Positions 10,401-18,992 of a stretch of DNA of 43,246 nucleotides are shown piece by piece. The DNA is from Rhodopirellula sp. (GTDB lineage Bacteria > Planctomycetota > Planctomycetia > Planctomycetales > Planctomycetaceae). The stretch lies in NCBI GenBank assembly GCA_013203845.1, contig JABMPE010000139.1:1-43246 (forward strand), written 5' to 3'. Numbering within the stretch: the first letter of the stretch is position 1; each line of letters opens with the position of its first letter. A program made the position numbers and the translations under genes. The notes under the pieces were generated by a model, which saw only the letters and a list, made by a program, of their open reading frames with translations, was not told where the DNA came from and ran no database searches.

Positions 10401-11061
10401 CCTGTCTGAGCAGCCGATCAACGGCTTTGTAATCAGAGAATGACGGAAAATACGACCTCAGACAGTGAGGAGCGAAACACCGGAGTTCACTGTAGACCGC
10501 GGCGAATTCTATAAACACGTCCGCTGACGATGTGTTGGCGGGGATAAAGTTTTCACGCTTCAGCACGGAGTGGATCTCGTCGAATTCGACCTGTCCGAGC
10601 TGGTCGATTCTCTGGCGAAAGTCCCCCGCTTTCAGTATTCCGTTACTCTGCAACTGGTCGAAGACGTCGTGAATCTTTGAATGAAACAGCAGCCGCCAAA
10701 TCTGAAGTTTGAGCTGCCCCAGACTCATCGATTCCAGATGTTTGTCGTCCGGTCGAGCAATCAGAATGGCGCGGTCCGGCAGATCAGCGTTGGCTTCCAG
10801 GCCTAGTTCGTCCCAGTCCACGTAACGGATCACGGTGTTGCGGGAAATGATCCGACTCTTACGGTGAGGAACCTGGACCGTTAGCGCCGGGAGTTCCCAT
10901 TCCTGCTTGATGACTCGCCGCAGCACACGAGCCTGGACCAGAAACGCCGCCGGCTCAGCTTCACGCAATGCACGAACGGCCTGTTCCAGCATCGCCGCGA
11001 CAGGACTACTGGTCTTGTGCTGATCGCTGGCGTTGTCGGGTTCTGGTTGTGTGTCAGACAT
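7450..11061 (-). CDS. Large (1203 aa) polytopic membrane protein of unknown function
   Basis: Long ORF with several hydrophobic stretches (FIFIPYGLAYLAFEAIVHIVEL, MPAIIFALGTLLLLIIHVA, IFGFMAWEL) flanked by charged N- and C-terminal regions. No family recognised. Confidence 0.85.
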   Translation of the reverse strand: MSDTQPEPDNASDQHKTSSPVAAMLEQAVRALREAEPAAFLVQARVLRRVIKQEWELPALTVQVPHRKSRIISRNTVIRYVDWDELGLEANADLPDRAILIARPDDKHLESMSLGQLKLQIWRLLFHSKIHDVFDQLQSNGILKAGDFRQRIDQLGQVEFDEIHSVLKRENFIPANTSSADVFIEFAAVYSELRCFAPHCLRSYFPSFSDYKAVDRLLRQDIDVEELFLSTRLEGSPDPEIPDRDEAHDETDEELETLTGRGSTAHVFHERTFSEPDDARFPSLLDAVMSKVESAKRPNLATFGRLIRRADKAFARGNAVAAALHQMRAAKYATPELVSEAVSGALTDLQRLVRRLQNALNFDQPAARSWYESLVGLLLQAGLGFWNADKRLLYDLQKVCVDHEKEIYTVDLLGYATSFGRRPIKRALPNQREVLMSKHLRSATRRLVTSRLTGQEHRRLSRLLHEAAHSSEHQMRTRLRPLVESTLEEVDLTPQNIPERIAFGKLVEELLDGVANRGFLTMGDLRDAISRSNLKISDLSGPKEFFLGDKLLQADGQLSRVLDGVYQRGDIYLRWLQRLSAVCFGTVCGRFSTRFIFIPYGLAYLAFEAIVHIVELFNPPATEEVIDAATGVATTIHGASSPVILAAKQNMPAIIFALGTLLLLIIHVAPFRQFLKKTCASIFSGLRRAFYEWPVRFLRLSAVRRFLKSATVRLIRKFLIWPAIPTALVCSALPRLYPQIPEQPWTNWGIVLAAMSVILNSRVGRDVEELSAEWLHSTWTRIRVHVFVALFDLVMDFFKRLLEGFDRILYAVDEWLRFKSGETTLSLGAKAILGVFWAGFTFVARFCVNLLIEPQINPIKHFPVVTVSHKIILPLGLPGGLLSKLLQPLFGVHSDAVAINTVFLIPGIFGFMAWELKSNWQLYKANRGENLKPVLVGNHGETFIRLMKPGFHSGTLPKLFLRLRRIDRHRSPTEHSLARSKYLDHLHHVHVAVEHFVVRELLQLLKEAPGWNIDDISVSRIRLASNNIRIELACPSRSADTLMMVFEEQSGWLVANTLQTGWVQQLDETRQDILLSALVGFYKLAGVDMVREQIAASFAPRRIPYDVMEDGLVLWPDGEYAEEAVYNLWHHQIIRPYPRAVARNFLLPTLTTESLLFVKTPLAWDVWAARWDNSQGVKPAVLPDNIRWSWPVADSEDSFDEPA

Positions 11062-11172
11062 TCGACATGCAGCTTTAACTTCGCGATACAGAAGTTTGTT
11101 GAAAGGGCGGACGGTCGAAGCAGGTTTGACCTGGACGACTCGAAGATGTCTGTTGGCAGACTTCGAGCTTTG

Positions 11173-12024
11173 CTATTTCTTCGGTTTCCAGTTAATCCGC
11201 ACACCAACTTCTTTCAACGCGGCTATCTGCTTGTCGCGTTGAGCGGCGTCGATTGGATTACCATCCGGATAAAGCTTCCAGTACGGAGCGAATCGACGCT
11301 CACCAGCCGCGTCTTTCTTCGCCATTTCAATCAGCGGCGAAAAGTCTTTGATCTGATTGTTCTGCAGGAACGTGAATCTCAGGTCGGTCAGACTCGACAA
11401 GGGAGCGACATCTGCAATCTGGTTGTCCCGCAGGTCCAGATTCGCCAGCCACTTCAGACCGCCCAGCGGCTGTACGTCTTTGACTTTGTTCTTACCCAGA
11501 TAAAGAGACGACAGCTTCGTCAGGTCTTTCAACGGTTCGACGGATTCCACTTCGTTTCGTGACAGATATAAAGCCGACAACTTCTTCAGTCCGGCCAGCG
11601 GTTTCAGATCCGCCACTTTGTTGTCTTCGAGCTGGACGTACTGCAGCTTGACGAGCTTCTCCAGCGGTTTCAGATCAGCGACCGCATTCTTCGAAACATC
11701 AAGCGACTGAATGTTGGTCAGTTCGGCAATCGGAGACAGATCGTCGATCTCGTTGTCAGCGAAATCGATCAGCACCATGTTCGGGCACTTTTCGAGACCT
11801 TTGAGACTCTTTATCCCTTTGCCTCGTGCGGTCACCTGGTAAACGTTCTTGAGATCCTCTTCTTTGATCTCGTCCTTGCCCTGCCGACGAAGCACTTCCT
11901 TAATCGCGGTTTCCAGTTTTTCATCGGGAAAGATGTCGCCCGCCGTTGCCGAGCGTTCGGCCAGCAGAAGTCCTGCCAGAAGAATTGCGGCAGTCACCGA
12001 ACTTCGAATCAGGTGAGATGTCAT
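11173..12024 (-). CDS. Exported leucine-rich-repeat protein (SDS22/internalin-like LRRs)
   Basis: Signal-peptide-like N-terminus (AAILLAGLLLAERSATA) and repeats of the form LKPLAGLKKLSALYLSRNEVESVEPLKDLTKLSSLYLGKNKV. Confidence 0.92.
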   Translation of the reverse strand: MTSHLIRSSVTAAILLAGLLLAERSATAGDIFPDEKLETAIKEVLRRQGKDEIKEEDLKNVYQVTARGKGIKSLKGLEKCPNMVLIDFADNEIDDLSPIAELTNIQSLDVSKNAVADLKPLEKLVKLQYVQLEDNKVADLKPLAGLKKLSALYLSRNEVESVEPLKDLTKLSSLYLGKNKVKDVQPLGGLKWLANLDLRDNQIADVAPLSSLTDLRFTFLQNNQIKDFSPLIEMAKKDAAGERRFAPYWKLYPDGNPIDAAQRDKQIAALKEVGVRINWKPKK

Positions 12025-12059
12025 TTGTGATCTCCTTGTTGTGATTTCAGTGGGTCGCC

Positions 12060-12866
12060 TTAAACGGCTTCGTCAACAACCGGGTTTGTCAGAGCACCGA
12101 TCTGATCAATTTCGATGGTGACCGTGTCGCCATCTTTCAGCAGGACGGGCGGCTTGCGAGCAGCTCCAACGCCGTGTGGCGTTCCGGTAAAGATAGCGGT
12201 TCCCGGTGCGAGGATCGTGCTTCCGCTGAGAAATTCGATCAGCGTCGGAACGTCGAAGATCATGTCGTCGGTATTCCAGTCCTGCATGGTCTCGCCGTTG
12301 AGGATCGTCCGAATGCCCAACGAATTGGGATTCGGGATTTCGTCGGCGGTCACCAGGCACGGCCCCATCGGAGCGAACGTGGCAAACGTCTTTCCACGGC
12401 ACCACTGACTGCCGCCCATCTTGAGCTGCCAGTCTCGCGCGCTGACATCGTTGCCGCACGTATAACCCAGGACGTAATCCAGAGCGTTCTCTTTCGAGAC
12501 GTTGTGACATTCCTTGCCGATGATCAAGACCAGTTCGCATTCGTAGTCGACGGCGTCACTGCGAAGGTGTCGCGGCAGCACGATCGGATCGCCCGGATTC
12601 TGAATCGCCGAACTCGTCTTCATGAAGAGAACCGGGTATTCCGGGATGTCGTTTTTCCCCTCGGCCGCGTGCCGACGATAGTTCAAACCAATGCAGAGAA
12701 TATCTGCTGGAGTCGTCGGAGCCAGCAGCTTGTTGACCGTCGCAACGGTCCCGGTATCACTGAATTCGCCGAAGATGTCGCCTTCGACCAGAGTGGTCGA
12801 ACCGTCCGCGTGCTGACTGCCAAACCGAACATGACCGGATTCGTCCAGAAATCTGACGAGCTTCAT
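12060..12866 (-). CDS. Fumarylacetoacetate hydrolase (FAH) family protein
   Basis: ILCIGLNYRRHAAEG, DYECELVLIIGKE, GYTCGNDVSARDWQ and TGTPHGVGAARKPPVLLKDGDTVTIEIDQIG motifs. Confidence 0.95.
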   Translation of the reverse strand: MKLVRFLDESGHVRFGSQHADGSTTLVEGDIFGEFSDTGTVATVNKLLAPTTPADILCIGLNYRRHAAEGKNDIPEYPVLFMKTSSAIQNPGDPIVLPRHLRSDAVDYECELVLIIGKECHNVSKENALDYVLGYTCGNDVSARDWQLKMGGSQWCRGKTFATFAPMGPCLVTADEIPNPNSLGIRTILNGETMQDWNTDDMIFDVPTLIEFLSGSTILAPGTAIFTGTPHGVGAARKPPVLLKDGDTVTIEIDQIGALTNPVVDEAV

Positions 12867-13266
12867 AACGTGTGCCTTGTCTCGTGAAGTTGCCGTCTAA
12901 TTGGAAATACCTTGATCGCAAGCGAGACTTTTACCGGAACGGCGACCGTCTTCCCACAGTCCGGCGACTCTGCCACGACGACCTGGCAAAAGCGACGCTG
13001 CCTGATTCCATCCGATCTGGCCTGAAATCAACATCATTTTCGTGTTTGCAACGAATTACACCGCTCCATAAGTAATCAGTCAGGACCGATGCAGGACGGC
13101 CCCCCGCATGAATCCAGACGCGTGGAAATCGGCGAGAACGTCGCCGCAGGTTCGACCTCCACCTGTTCGGCGGATTAATCTGCGACCGGAAACGAGGCCG
13201 CTGCGGACTGAGCCTCGCTGCGTTCGGTCATGCGAATCTGCATCAATCGGAAAGTGAAGAAGGACG

Positions 13267-16098
13267 ATGTTCACACAATCGATTCGACGTCTTGTCATTT
13301 GTTCTGCCTGCCTGGTTGCAATGGGCTCGGAGTCTTCCGGTCAGCAGTTCGATCTCGTTATCCGAGGCGGGCGGATTGTGGATGGGACGGGAGCACCGTC
13401 CTACGTGGCTGACCTCGGCATCGACGATGGAAAGATTGTCCGAATCGGTCGATTGACGGACGCGGAAGCCGGCGTGGTCATTGACGCGGCAGGTCTCATC
13501 GTGGCACCGGGTTTTATCGACATGATGGGGCAGACGGCTTCCCCAATGGTCGACGATCCCAAGACAGCGATCAACCTGCTGACTCAAGGCATCACGACGA
13601 TTAACGCTGGCGAGGGTGCATCCGCGGCGCCGCTGAGTGAGACCGATGGTCGTCGTCAGGGTTGGACGACGATGGCCGAGTATTTCACTCTGGTCGAATC
13701 GAAAGGTCTGCCCGTTAATGTTGTGCAGACGGTCGGGCATACTCAGGTTCGGAGAATCGTGCTCGGCGATGTGGAACGGCGACCGACCGACGACGAACTC
13801 AAGCGAATGCAGGTTCTGGTGCGGGAAGGCATGGAAGCCGGCGCGATCGGCGTATCAACAGCCTTGATTTATCCGCCGGCTGTTTACGCCGAGACTGAAG
13901 AGATCGCCGCGTTGGCTGCCGTCGCGGGCGAATACGGCGGGCGTTACTACACGCACATGCGGAACGAAGGCGATCAGTTGCTCGAAGCGATCGACGAGGC
14001 GCTCGAGATCGGACGTGCGGGAAACAGTCCGGTCCACATCTTTCATCTAAAGGCGGCTGGTCGGCAGAACTGGGGCAAGATGCAGCTGGCCATCGCAAAG
14101 ATTCGGGCTGCTCGCGCCGCCGGCGAACAGGTCACCGCGGACATTTACCCCTACGTCAACAACGGACTCGGAATCGCCGCGTTGATTCATCCGCGGCATT
14201 TCAGTGATGGGTACGACCGGCTGCGAGCGCAACTCGACAATGCCGAGCTGCGAGCCGAAATCCGCAAAGAGATGGAGACGACTGATGGTTGGGAAAACTG
14301 GTTCCGACACGCCAGCCACGACTGGAATCGCATCATCGTCGGGCGCAGCAACAACGAGAAGTACGCCGGACTCGACGGTCAGTCCGTGGCCGCCATTGCG
14401 AAAGCAAAGAGCGAAGATCCCTGGGACACGTTTTTCAATCTGGTCCGCTCCGGCGCGTTCGCTCTGCCCGAGACAATGACCGATGCCAACAAGATTCTGG
14501 CCATGCAGCAAAACTTTGTGTCGTTCTGCACCGACGTCGGACCGGCTGGCGGAGGCCGGATTGCGTCTCATCCGCGAGCGTTCGGTTCTTTCCCGCGGCT
14601 GCTTTCCCGATACGTGCGGGATCTCGGAGCGATCTCGCTGGAACGTGCGATCGCTCAAACTAGCGCCGCCGCCGCTAACGATGTACTGGCTTACGACCGC
14701 GGTCGAATCGCGATCGGGCTGGCGGCAGACATGGTCGTCTTCGACTACGAAAAACTGACGGACCGAGCTGACTTCGCGAATCCTCACGCTCCGTCCGAAG
14801 GCATGAGACATGTTGTCGTCAACGGCCAGCTTGTGCTCAAGAACGGGCAGATGACTGACTTGCGTCCGGGGCGAGTACTCCGCGGTCCGGGCTATCGTGA
14901 AGTAACAGCGTCATACAACGTGTCGTCCGGTAAGGATGACGAACGATTCGCCAGTTACGATCGGCTGATTCACGACTTTATGAAAGAGCACCGCGTCCCC
15001 GGAGCCTCCATCGCGGTGACTGATCGTGGGCGAGTCGTCTTCGCGCGAGGCTACGGTTATGCCGACGTTGCGGCACAGGAAACCGTACAGCCGACAAGCC
15101 TGTTTCGCATTGCCAGTATTTCCAAGCCGATCACTGCTGTCGCGATTCTGCAGCTGATCGAGCAGCAGAAACTGAAGCTGGATGACAAAGTTTTTGAGTT
15201 GCTCGACTACGAAGATGACATCAAAGCGGCTGGTGATGACTTCGATTCGCGGCTGCGTGAAATAACGATCCGGCATTTGCTGGAACATCGAGGAGGATGG
15301 GATCGCGACAAATCGTTCGATGCTATGTTCCAGTCAGTTCGCTTTGCAAAGCAGGTGGGAGTTCCAGCTCCCGCCAATCAGAAAGCAGTCATTAAGGCCA
15401 TGCTTTCTCAGCAGCTCGATTTCGATCCGGGCGAACGGTACGCGTATTCGAACTTCGGATACTGCCTGCTCGGTCGAGTGGTCGAGCAACTCAGCGGCCA
15501 GACTTATGAAGCGTACGTTAAGAAGAATGTGCTCGCTCCGATCGGTGTGACAGCGATGAAGATCGGGGCCACCCGGTTGGAAGGTCGAGCGGAAAACGAA
15601 GTTCGCTACTACCAGCCAGGAACGGGAAAGTCCGTGTTCGAAGCGGATCTCGATCAGGAAACGCCCCATCCATACGGTGCCTGGAATCTGGAAGCAATGG
15701 ATTCGCACGGAGCCTGGATCGCTTCGGCTGTCGATCTGGCAAAGTTCGCCGCCGCGTTTGACGATCCGGACAACTGCCCGATCCTGAGCCGCGCGAGCAT
15801 CGAGCTGATGTATCGTCGTCCGCCCGGACTTGCTGGCCATGAAAAAGACGGAGCGAAGAAGGACGTTTACTACTCGCTGGGCTGGTCCAATCGCGTCCTG
15901 AGTGGCGGAAGAATCAATCACTGGCACACCGGTTCGTTGCCCGGCACCGCTACGATTCTCATCCGCCGTCACGACGGTCGAAACTTTGTCGCCCTGCTGA
16001 ATTGCCGAGTCAGCCCGTCATCCAATCATCTCGGACGTGAAATCGACAGCCTGCTGCATAAGGCCGCCAACGAAGTCACCGACTGGCCAGCCGAGTAG
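13267..16098 (+). CDS. Fusion protein: N-acyl-D-amino-acid deacylase-like amidohydrolase + class C beta-lactamase-like serine hydrolase
   Basis: N-terminal FDLVIRGGRIVDGTGAPSYVADLGIDDGKIVRIG...VAPGFID. C-terminal SLFRIASISKPITAVAILQLIE (SxxK), YSNFGYCLLGRVVE (YxN) and INHWHTGSLPGT. Confidence 0.92.
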   Translation: MFTQSIRRLVICSACLVAMGSESSGQQFDLVIRGGRIVDGTGAPSYVADLGIDDGKIVRIGRLTDAEAGVVIDAAGLIVAPGFIDMMGQTASPMVDDPKTAINLLTQGITTINAGEGASAAPLSETDGRRQGWTTMAEYFTLVESKGLPVNVVQTVGHTQVRRIVLGDVERRPTDDELKRMQVLVREGMEAGAIGVSTALIYPPAVYAETEEIAALAAVAGEYGGRYYTHMRNEGDQLLEAIDEALEIGRAGNSPVHIFHLKAAGRQNWGKMQLAIAKIRAARAAGEQVTADIYPYVNNGLGIAALIHPRHFSDGYDRLRAQLDNAELRAEIRKEMETTDGWENWFRHASHDWNRIIVGRSNNEKYAGLDGQSVAAIAKAKSEDPWDTFFNLVRSGAFALPETMTDANKILAMQQNFVSFCTDVGPAGGGRIASHPRAFGSFPRLLSRYVRDLGAISLERAIAQTSAAAANDVLAYDRGRIAIGLAADMVVFDYEKLTDRADFANPHAPSEGMRHVVVNGQLVLKNGQMTDLRPGRVLRGPGYREVTASYNVSSGKDDERFASYDRLIHDFMKEHRVPGASIAVTDRGRVVFARGYGYADVAAQETVQPTSLFRIASISKPITAVAILQLIEQQKLKLDDKVFELLDYEDDIKAAGDDFDSRLREITIRHLLEHRGGWDRDKSFDAMFQSVRFAKQVGVPAPANQKAVIKAMLSQQLDFDPGERYAYSNFGYCLLGRVVEQLSGQTYEAYVKKNVLAPIGVTAMKIGATRLEGRAENEVRYYQPGTGKSVFEADLDQETPHPYGAWNLEAMDSHGAWIASAVDLAKFAAAFDDPDNCPILSRASIELMYRRPPGLAGHEKDGAKKDVYYSLGWSNRVLSGGRINHWHTGSLPGTATILIRRHDGRNFVALLNCRVSPSSNHLGREIDSLLHKAANEVTDWPAE

Positions 16099-16116
16099 GA
16101 AGCACCTTCGGGAACC

Positions 16117-16950
16117 TCAACCGTGCGCTGGCGATGCCAGAATGGCTTCGCGAAGCGAGGTGAAATACTCGACTGGCTTCGCAAAGAATCGTTCGGGAAG
16201 CACATCGTATTCACGCAATGCCTGTTCGACATTTTCCCAGCCGAGATCGGCGGCCATGTTGAAGGCGACGAGGCCTTTCTCGATCCGCTCTTCTTTGTTC
16301 GCGAAGTTTCGAAACAGAAACCGTCGACGGAAATAGGCGAAGCGAATGACCGGTCGCAGAGCCAGTGACCGAAGGAGCGGCCAGTCGAATTCGGCAATGG
16401 CCTTTTCGATTGTTGGTCCGACGATGTGCTGCTGCTCGGAAAGAAAGTGTACGGTGAAGATTTCCCGCCGTTCGTCATCCGTCAGCTCGATACCGGAACA
16501 GTTGGCGTTATGGATTCGGTTCAGAGCGTTAAGCACGTCAGTCGGAACAATCTTTGCCGCGTGAGGATGTTCGCCAAACTGTTTCGTGAAATAGTAGTTG
16601 GCGTACACATCGACGCAGACTCGGCGGTTGATGTCGCGAAAGGCGTTGGCGAAGTCAGCCAGTTGGGCGAGCTTCTCGAGCCGCGTCCGGGTATTAAACG
16701 CGTACTGCCATGACAGAACTCTGCCGAGTTTCGCTCCGAAGCCGAACCAGCCTCGAGCCCACAGCGCTCCGTGCGCGGCAATCAGCGGGAAGATGTGATT
16801 ACCACCGGACTCGCGAAACACGTGGTGGTAAACGGCAGCCCGCTGAGACAGATCGTTTAACCCGCCAGCGAGTCGGAGCCCTTCCGACTGAAACTTTTCA
16901 AAAGCCACTCGAAGATCGTCTACGGTCAATGTGTCAGAAGCCATGTCCAA
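16117..16950 (-). CDS. Conserved hypothetical protein
   Basis: 277-aa ORF in a convergent gap-free position with the upstream fusion gene. No recognised domain. Confidence 0.75.
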   Translation of the reverse strand: MDMASDTLTVDDLRVAFEKFQSEGLRLAGGLNDLSQRAAVYHHVFRESGGNHIFPLIAAHGALWARGWFGFGAKLGRVLSWQYAFNTRTRLEKLAQLADFANAFRDINRRVCVDVYANYYFTKQFGEHPHAAKIVPTDVLNALNRIHNANCSGIELTDDERREIFTVHFLSEQQHIVGPTIEKAIAEFDWPLLRSLALRPVIRFAYFRRRFLFRNFANKEERIEKGLVAFNMAADLGWENVEQALREYDVLPERFFAKPVEYFTSLREAILASPAHG

Positions 16951-17257
16951 AGTCCTTCGTCAGGGCAGAGAAGTTGTTGCGTTAGACGGCTGACCGCATT
17001 CGACAAGTGCGATTAACTCAGGATTTCAGAAATTCCTTCGGACTCCGTATCGGATCATGACGCTCTTTAAGCGTGTTCCTGTTCAGTCTTCACGCCAAAG
17101 AGAAGGCCGAGCGGCACGAACTCCGCAAGTGCATTCGCCCTGGCAGTGCGAGTGGCACACTTTACGGATTGGACTTCCGGCGCCAGAGTTCTTCGCAACG
17201 CGTCGTGCCATTTTCCGGGATGACGGACGGAATTCTGACCACATCTGGAAGTTGATT

Positions 17258-18208
17258 ATGCCGCTCGATCCTCAGGCGAAGGCGTTTCTTGAACAACCGC
17301 AGCCAATCCCACCGTTTCCTCGGGATGTCGCGTCGATCAACGAAATTCGCCAGCAGACCACGCGTCTGGAAGGCGATCCGGAACCGGTCGCGAAAGTTGA
17401 AGATCGGCTCATTCCTGTCGTGGAAAACGGAGTCGAGATCCCCGTCAGAATCTACTGGCCCGGTTCAAGTGCTGGTTCAAAGTCTCCTCGGGCAGCGCTC
17501 GTCTTCTTCCACGGCGGCGGGTGGGTGCTGGGGAATCTCGACGCCTACGACCACCTCTGCCACGCCCTCGCCAATGCCGGAGACTGTGTGGTGGTGTCGG
17601 TCGATTATCGACTCGCTCCCGAGCATCGGTTTCCTGCCGCGGCTGACGATTGCTATGCCGCGACCGTCTGGACGGCTCAACACGCCGAAGAGCTGGGTAT
17701 CGATCCCAGGCGAATCGCGGTTGGAGGCGACAGCGCTGGTGGGAACCTGGCCGCCGTCGTGAGTCTGATGGATCGAGACCGGAGAACATCGCACGTTGCT
17801 TATCAGGTGCTGATTTACCCGATTACTGACTCCAACCTGGAAACGCCCTCGTACATTGAAAACGGCGAAGGATACTTCCTCACCACCGAGCGGATGGCCT
17901 GGTTCTGGGATCTTTATCTGAATGACCCGTCAGAATCTGTAAACCCGTATGCCGCTCCTCTGCAGGCCGAATCGCTCGCCGGCCTCCCACCCGCATACGT
18001 GATGACGGCTGAGTTCGATCCGCTACTGTCTGAGGGCGATGCCTACGCCGATCGGCTGGAAGCGGCAGACGTTACAGTCGAGCGGGAACTTTACGACGGT
18101 CAGATTCACGGTTTTTTGCGTCGTATCGATCTTTACGACCGGGCAACTGTCGCCATCAATCGAATCGGCCAGCTGCTCCGCAGACTCGGCGATCAGGACA
18201 ACGATTGA
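17258..18208 (+). CDS. Alpha/beta hydrolase (hormone-sensitive lipase type esterase)
   Basis: FFHGGGWVLGNLDAYD (HGGG oxyanion motif), GGDSAGGNLAAVV nucleophile elbow and C-terminal GQIHGFLR. ATG at 17258 (MPLDPQAKAFL) is preferred over the ORF-track start at 17057. Confidence 0.92.
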   Translation: MPLDPQAKAFLEQPQPIPPFPRDVASINEIRQQTTRLEGDPEPVAKVEDRLIPVVENGVEIPVRIYWPGSSAGSKSPRAALVFFHGGGWVLGNLDAYDHLCHALANAGDCVVVSVDYRLAPEHRFPAAADDCYAATVWTAQHAEELGIDPRRIAVGGDSAGGNLAAVVSLMDRDRRTSHVAYQVLIYPITDSNLETPSYIENGEGYFLTTERMAWFWDLYLNDPSESVNPYAAPLQAESLAGLPPAYVMTAEFDPLLSEGDAYADRLEAADVTVERELYDGQIHGFLRRIDLYDRATVAINRIGQLLRRLGDQDND

Positions 18209-18244
18209 TCACAGTCGGCCCTGCGGTGCGCCGAGAATCATATT

Positions 18245-18277
18245 GCCCCAACCCAGTAGCTCCTTTAAAGTTGGGGC
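18245..18277. promoter_or_regulatory. Inverted repeat GCCCCAAC-N17-GTTGGGGC between hydrolase gene and ECF sigma factor gene
   Basis: Perfect 8-bp arms read directly. Could be a terminator-like or leader hairpin. Confidence 0.5.
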
Positions 18278-18353
18278 TTGTCTCAGGCGACGCGACGATG
18301 CTGGCACGGAAGCCTTATCTGTTTATGTGTCGCCAGTTCTGGGTGCATTTGCC

Positions 18354-18935
18354 GTGGCCCTTACCGAAATCGATCGAAGTCTGCTGAAGCGTTGCCTGGC
18401 TCAGGAGCCGGGTGCATGGAAAGATTTTGTAGACCGATTCATCGGATTGTTTATCCACGTCATCAATCACACCGCTCACGCCCGCAGTACCCAGCTCGTC
18501 CCGGATGACATCGACGACCTCTGTGCCGAAGTCTTCGTCACGCTGCTTGCCGACGACATGGCAATCCTGAAACGTTTCCGCGGAAAGTCGTCGCTGGCCA
18601 CTTATCTGACAGTCATTTCGAGGCGGATCGTCGTTCGACAGATCGCTCAACGGCGGCTGGCCAGGGAGTTCGGGCATGTGCCGGCTCATCAGTCCTCGAT
18701 CGACCAGGCCAAGGCCAATGCGAACTGGGATGTGAAGCGGATCGACGACACCGATCAGGTCGAACGAATGCTGCGTGACCTACCTGAAAGTGATGCGTCG
18801 ATTGTGAGGCAGTTCCATCTCGAAGGCCGCACCTACCGCGAAATCAGCTCGCGGCTCGGCGTCCCGGAAAACTCGATCGGCCCGACACTGAGTCGAGCTC
18901 GCGACCGCCTGCGAAACGAAACGTCGACTGGCTGA
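18354..18935 (+). CDS. ECF-type RNA polymerase sigma factor
   Basis: Region 2-like FVDRFIGLFIHVINHTAHA...DDLCAEVFVTLLADDMAILKRFRGKSSLATYLTVISRRIVVRQI and region 4-like LEGRTYREISSRLGVPENSIGPTLSRARDRLR. GTG at 18354 is the probable start. ORF-track residues upstream overlap the preceding gene. Confidence 0.88.
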   Translation: MALTEIDRSLLKRCLAQEPGAWKDFVDRFIGLFIHVINHTAHARSTQLVPDDIDDLCAEVFVTLLADDMAILKRFRGKSSLATYLTVISRRIVVRQIAQRRLAREFGHVPAHQSSIDQAKANANWDVKRIDDTDQVERMLRDLPESDASIVRQFHLEGRTYREISSRLGVPENSIGPTLSRARDRLRNETSTG

Positions 18936-18992
18936 GTCGGTTCGCGACTGGTGAGCCCACCGACTGGCAATCCTGCCATTGAGAATGGCGAA

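Noticed and set aside
12174-12887. 237-aa plus-strand ORF
   Set aside because: Antisense shadow of the FAH-family gene.
14047-14811. 254-aa minus-strand ORF
   Set aside because: Antisense to the deacylase-like coding region, whose protein motifs are clear. No domain in the antisense translation.
17057-17257. N-terminal extension of the alpha/beta hydrolase ORF
   Set aside because: Sequence before MPLDPQAKAFL looks non-coding (SRQREGRAARTPQVHSPWQ). ATG at 17258 is a better start.
18039-18353. N-terminal extension of the sigma factor ORF
   Set aside because: Overlaps the end of the preceding gene and an intergenic hairpin. Sigma-like sequence begins only around 18354.
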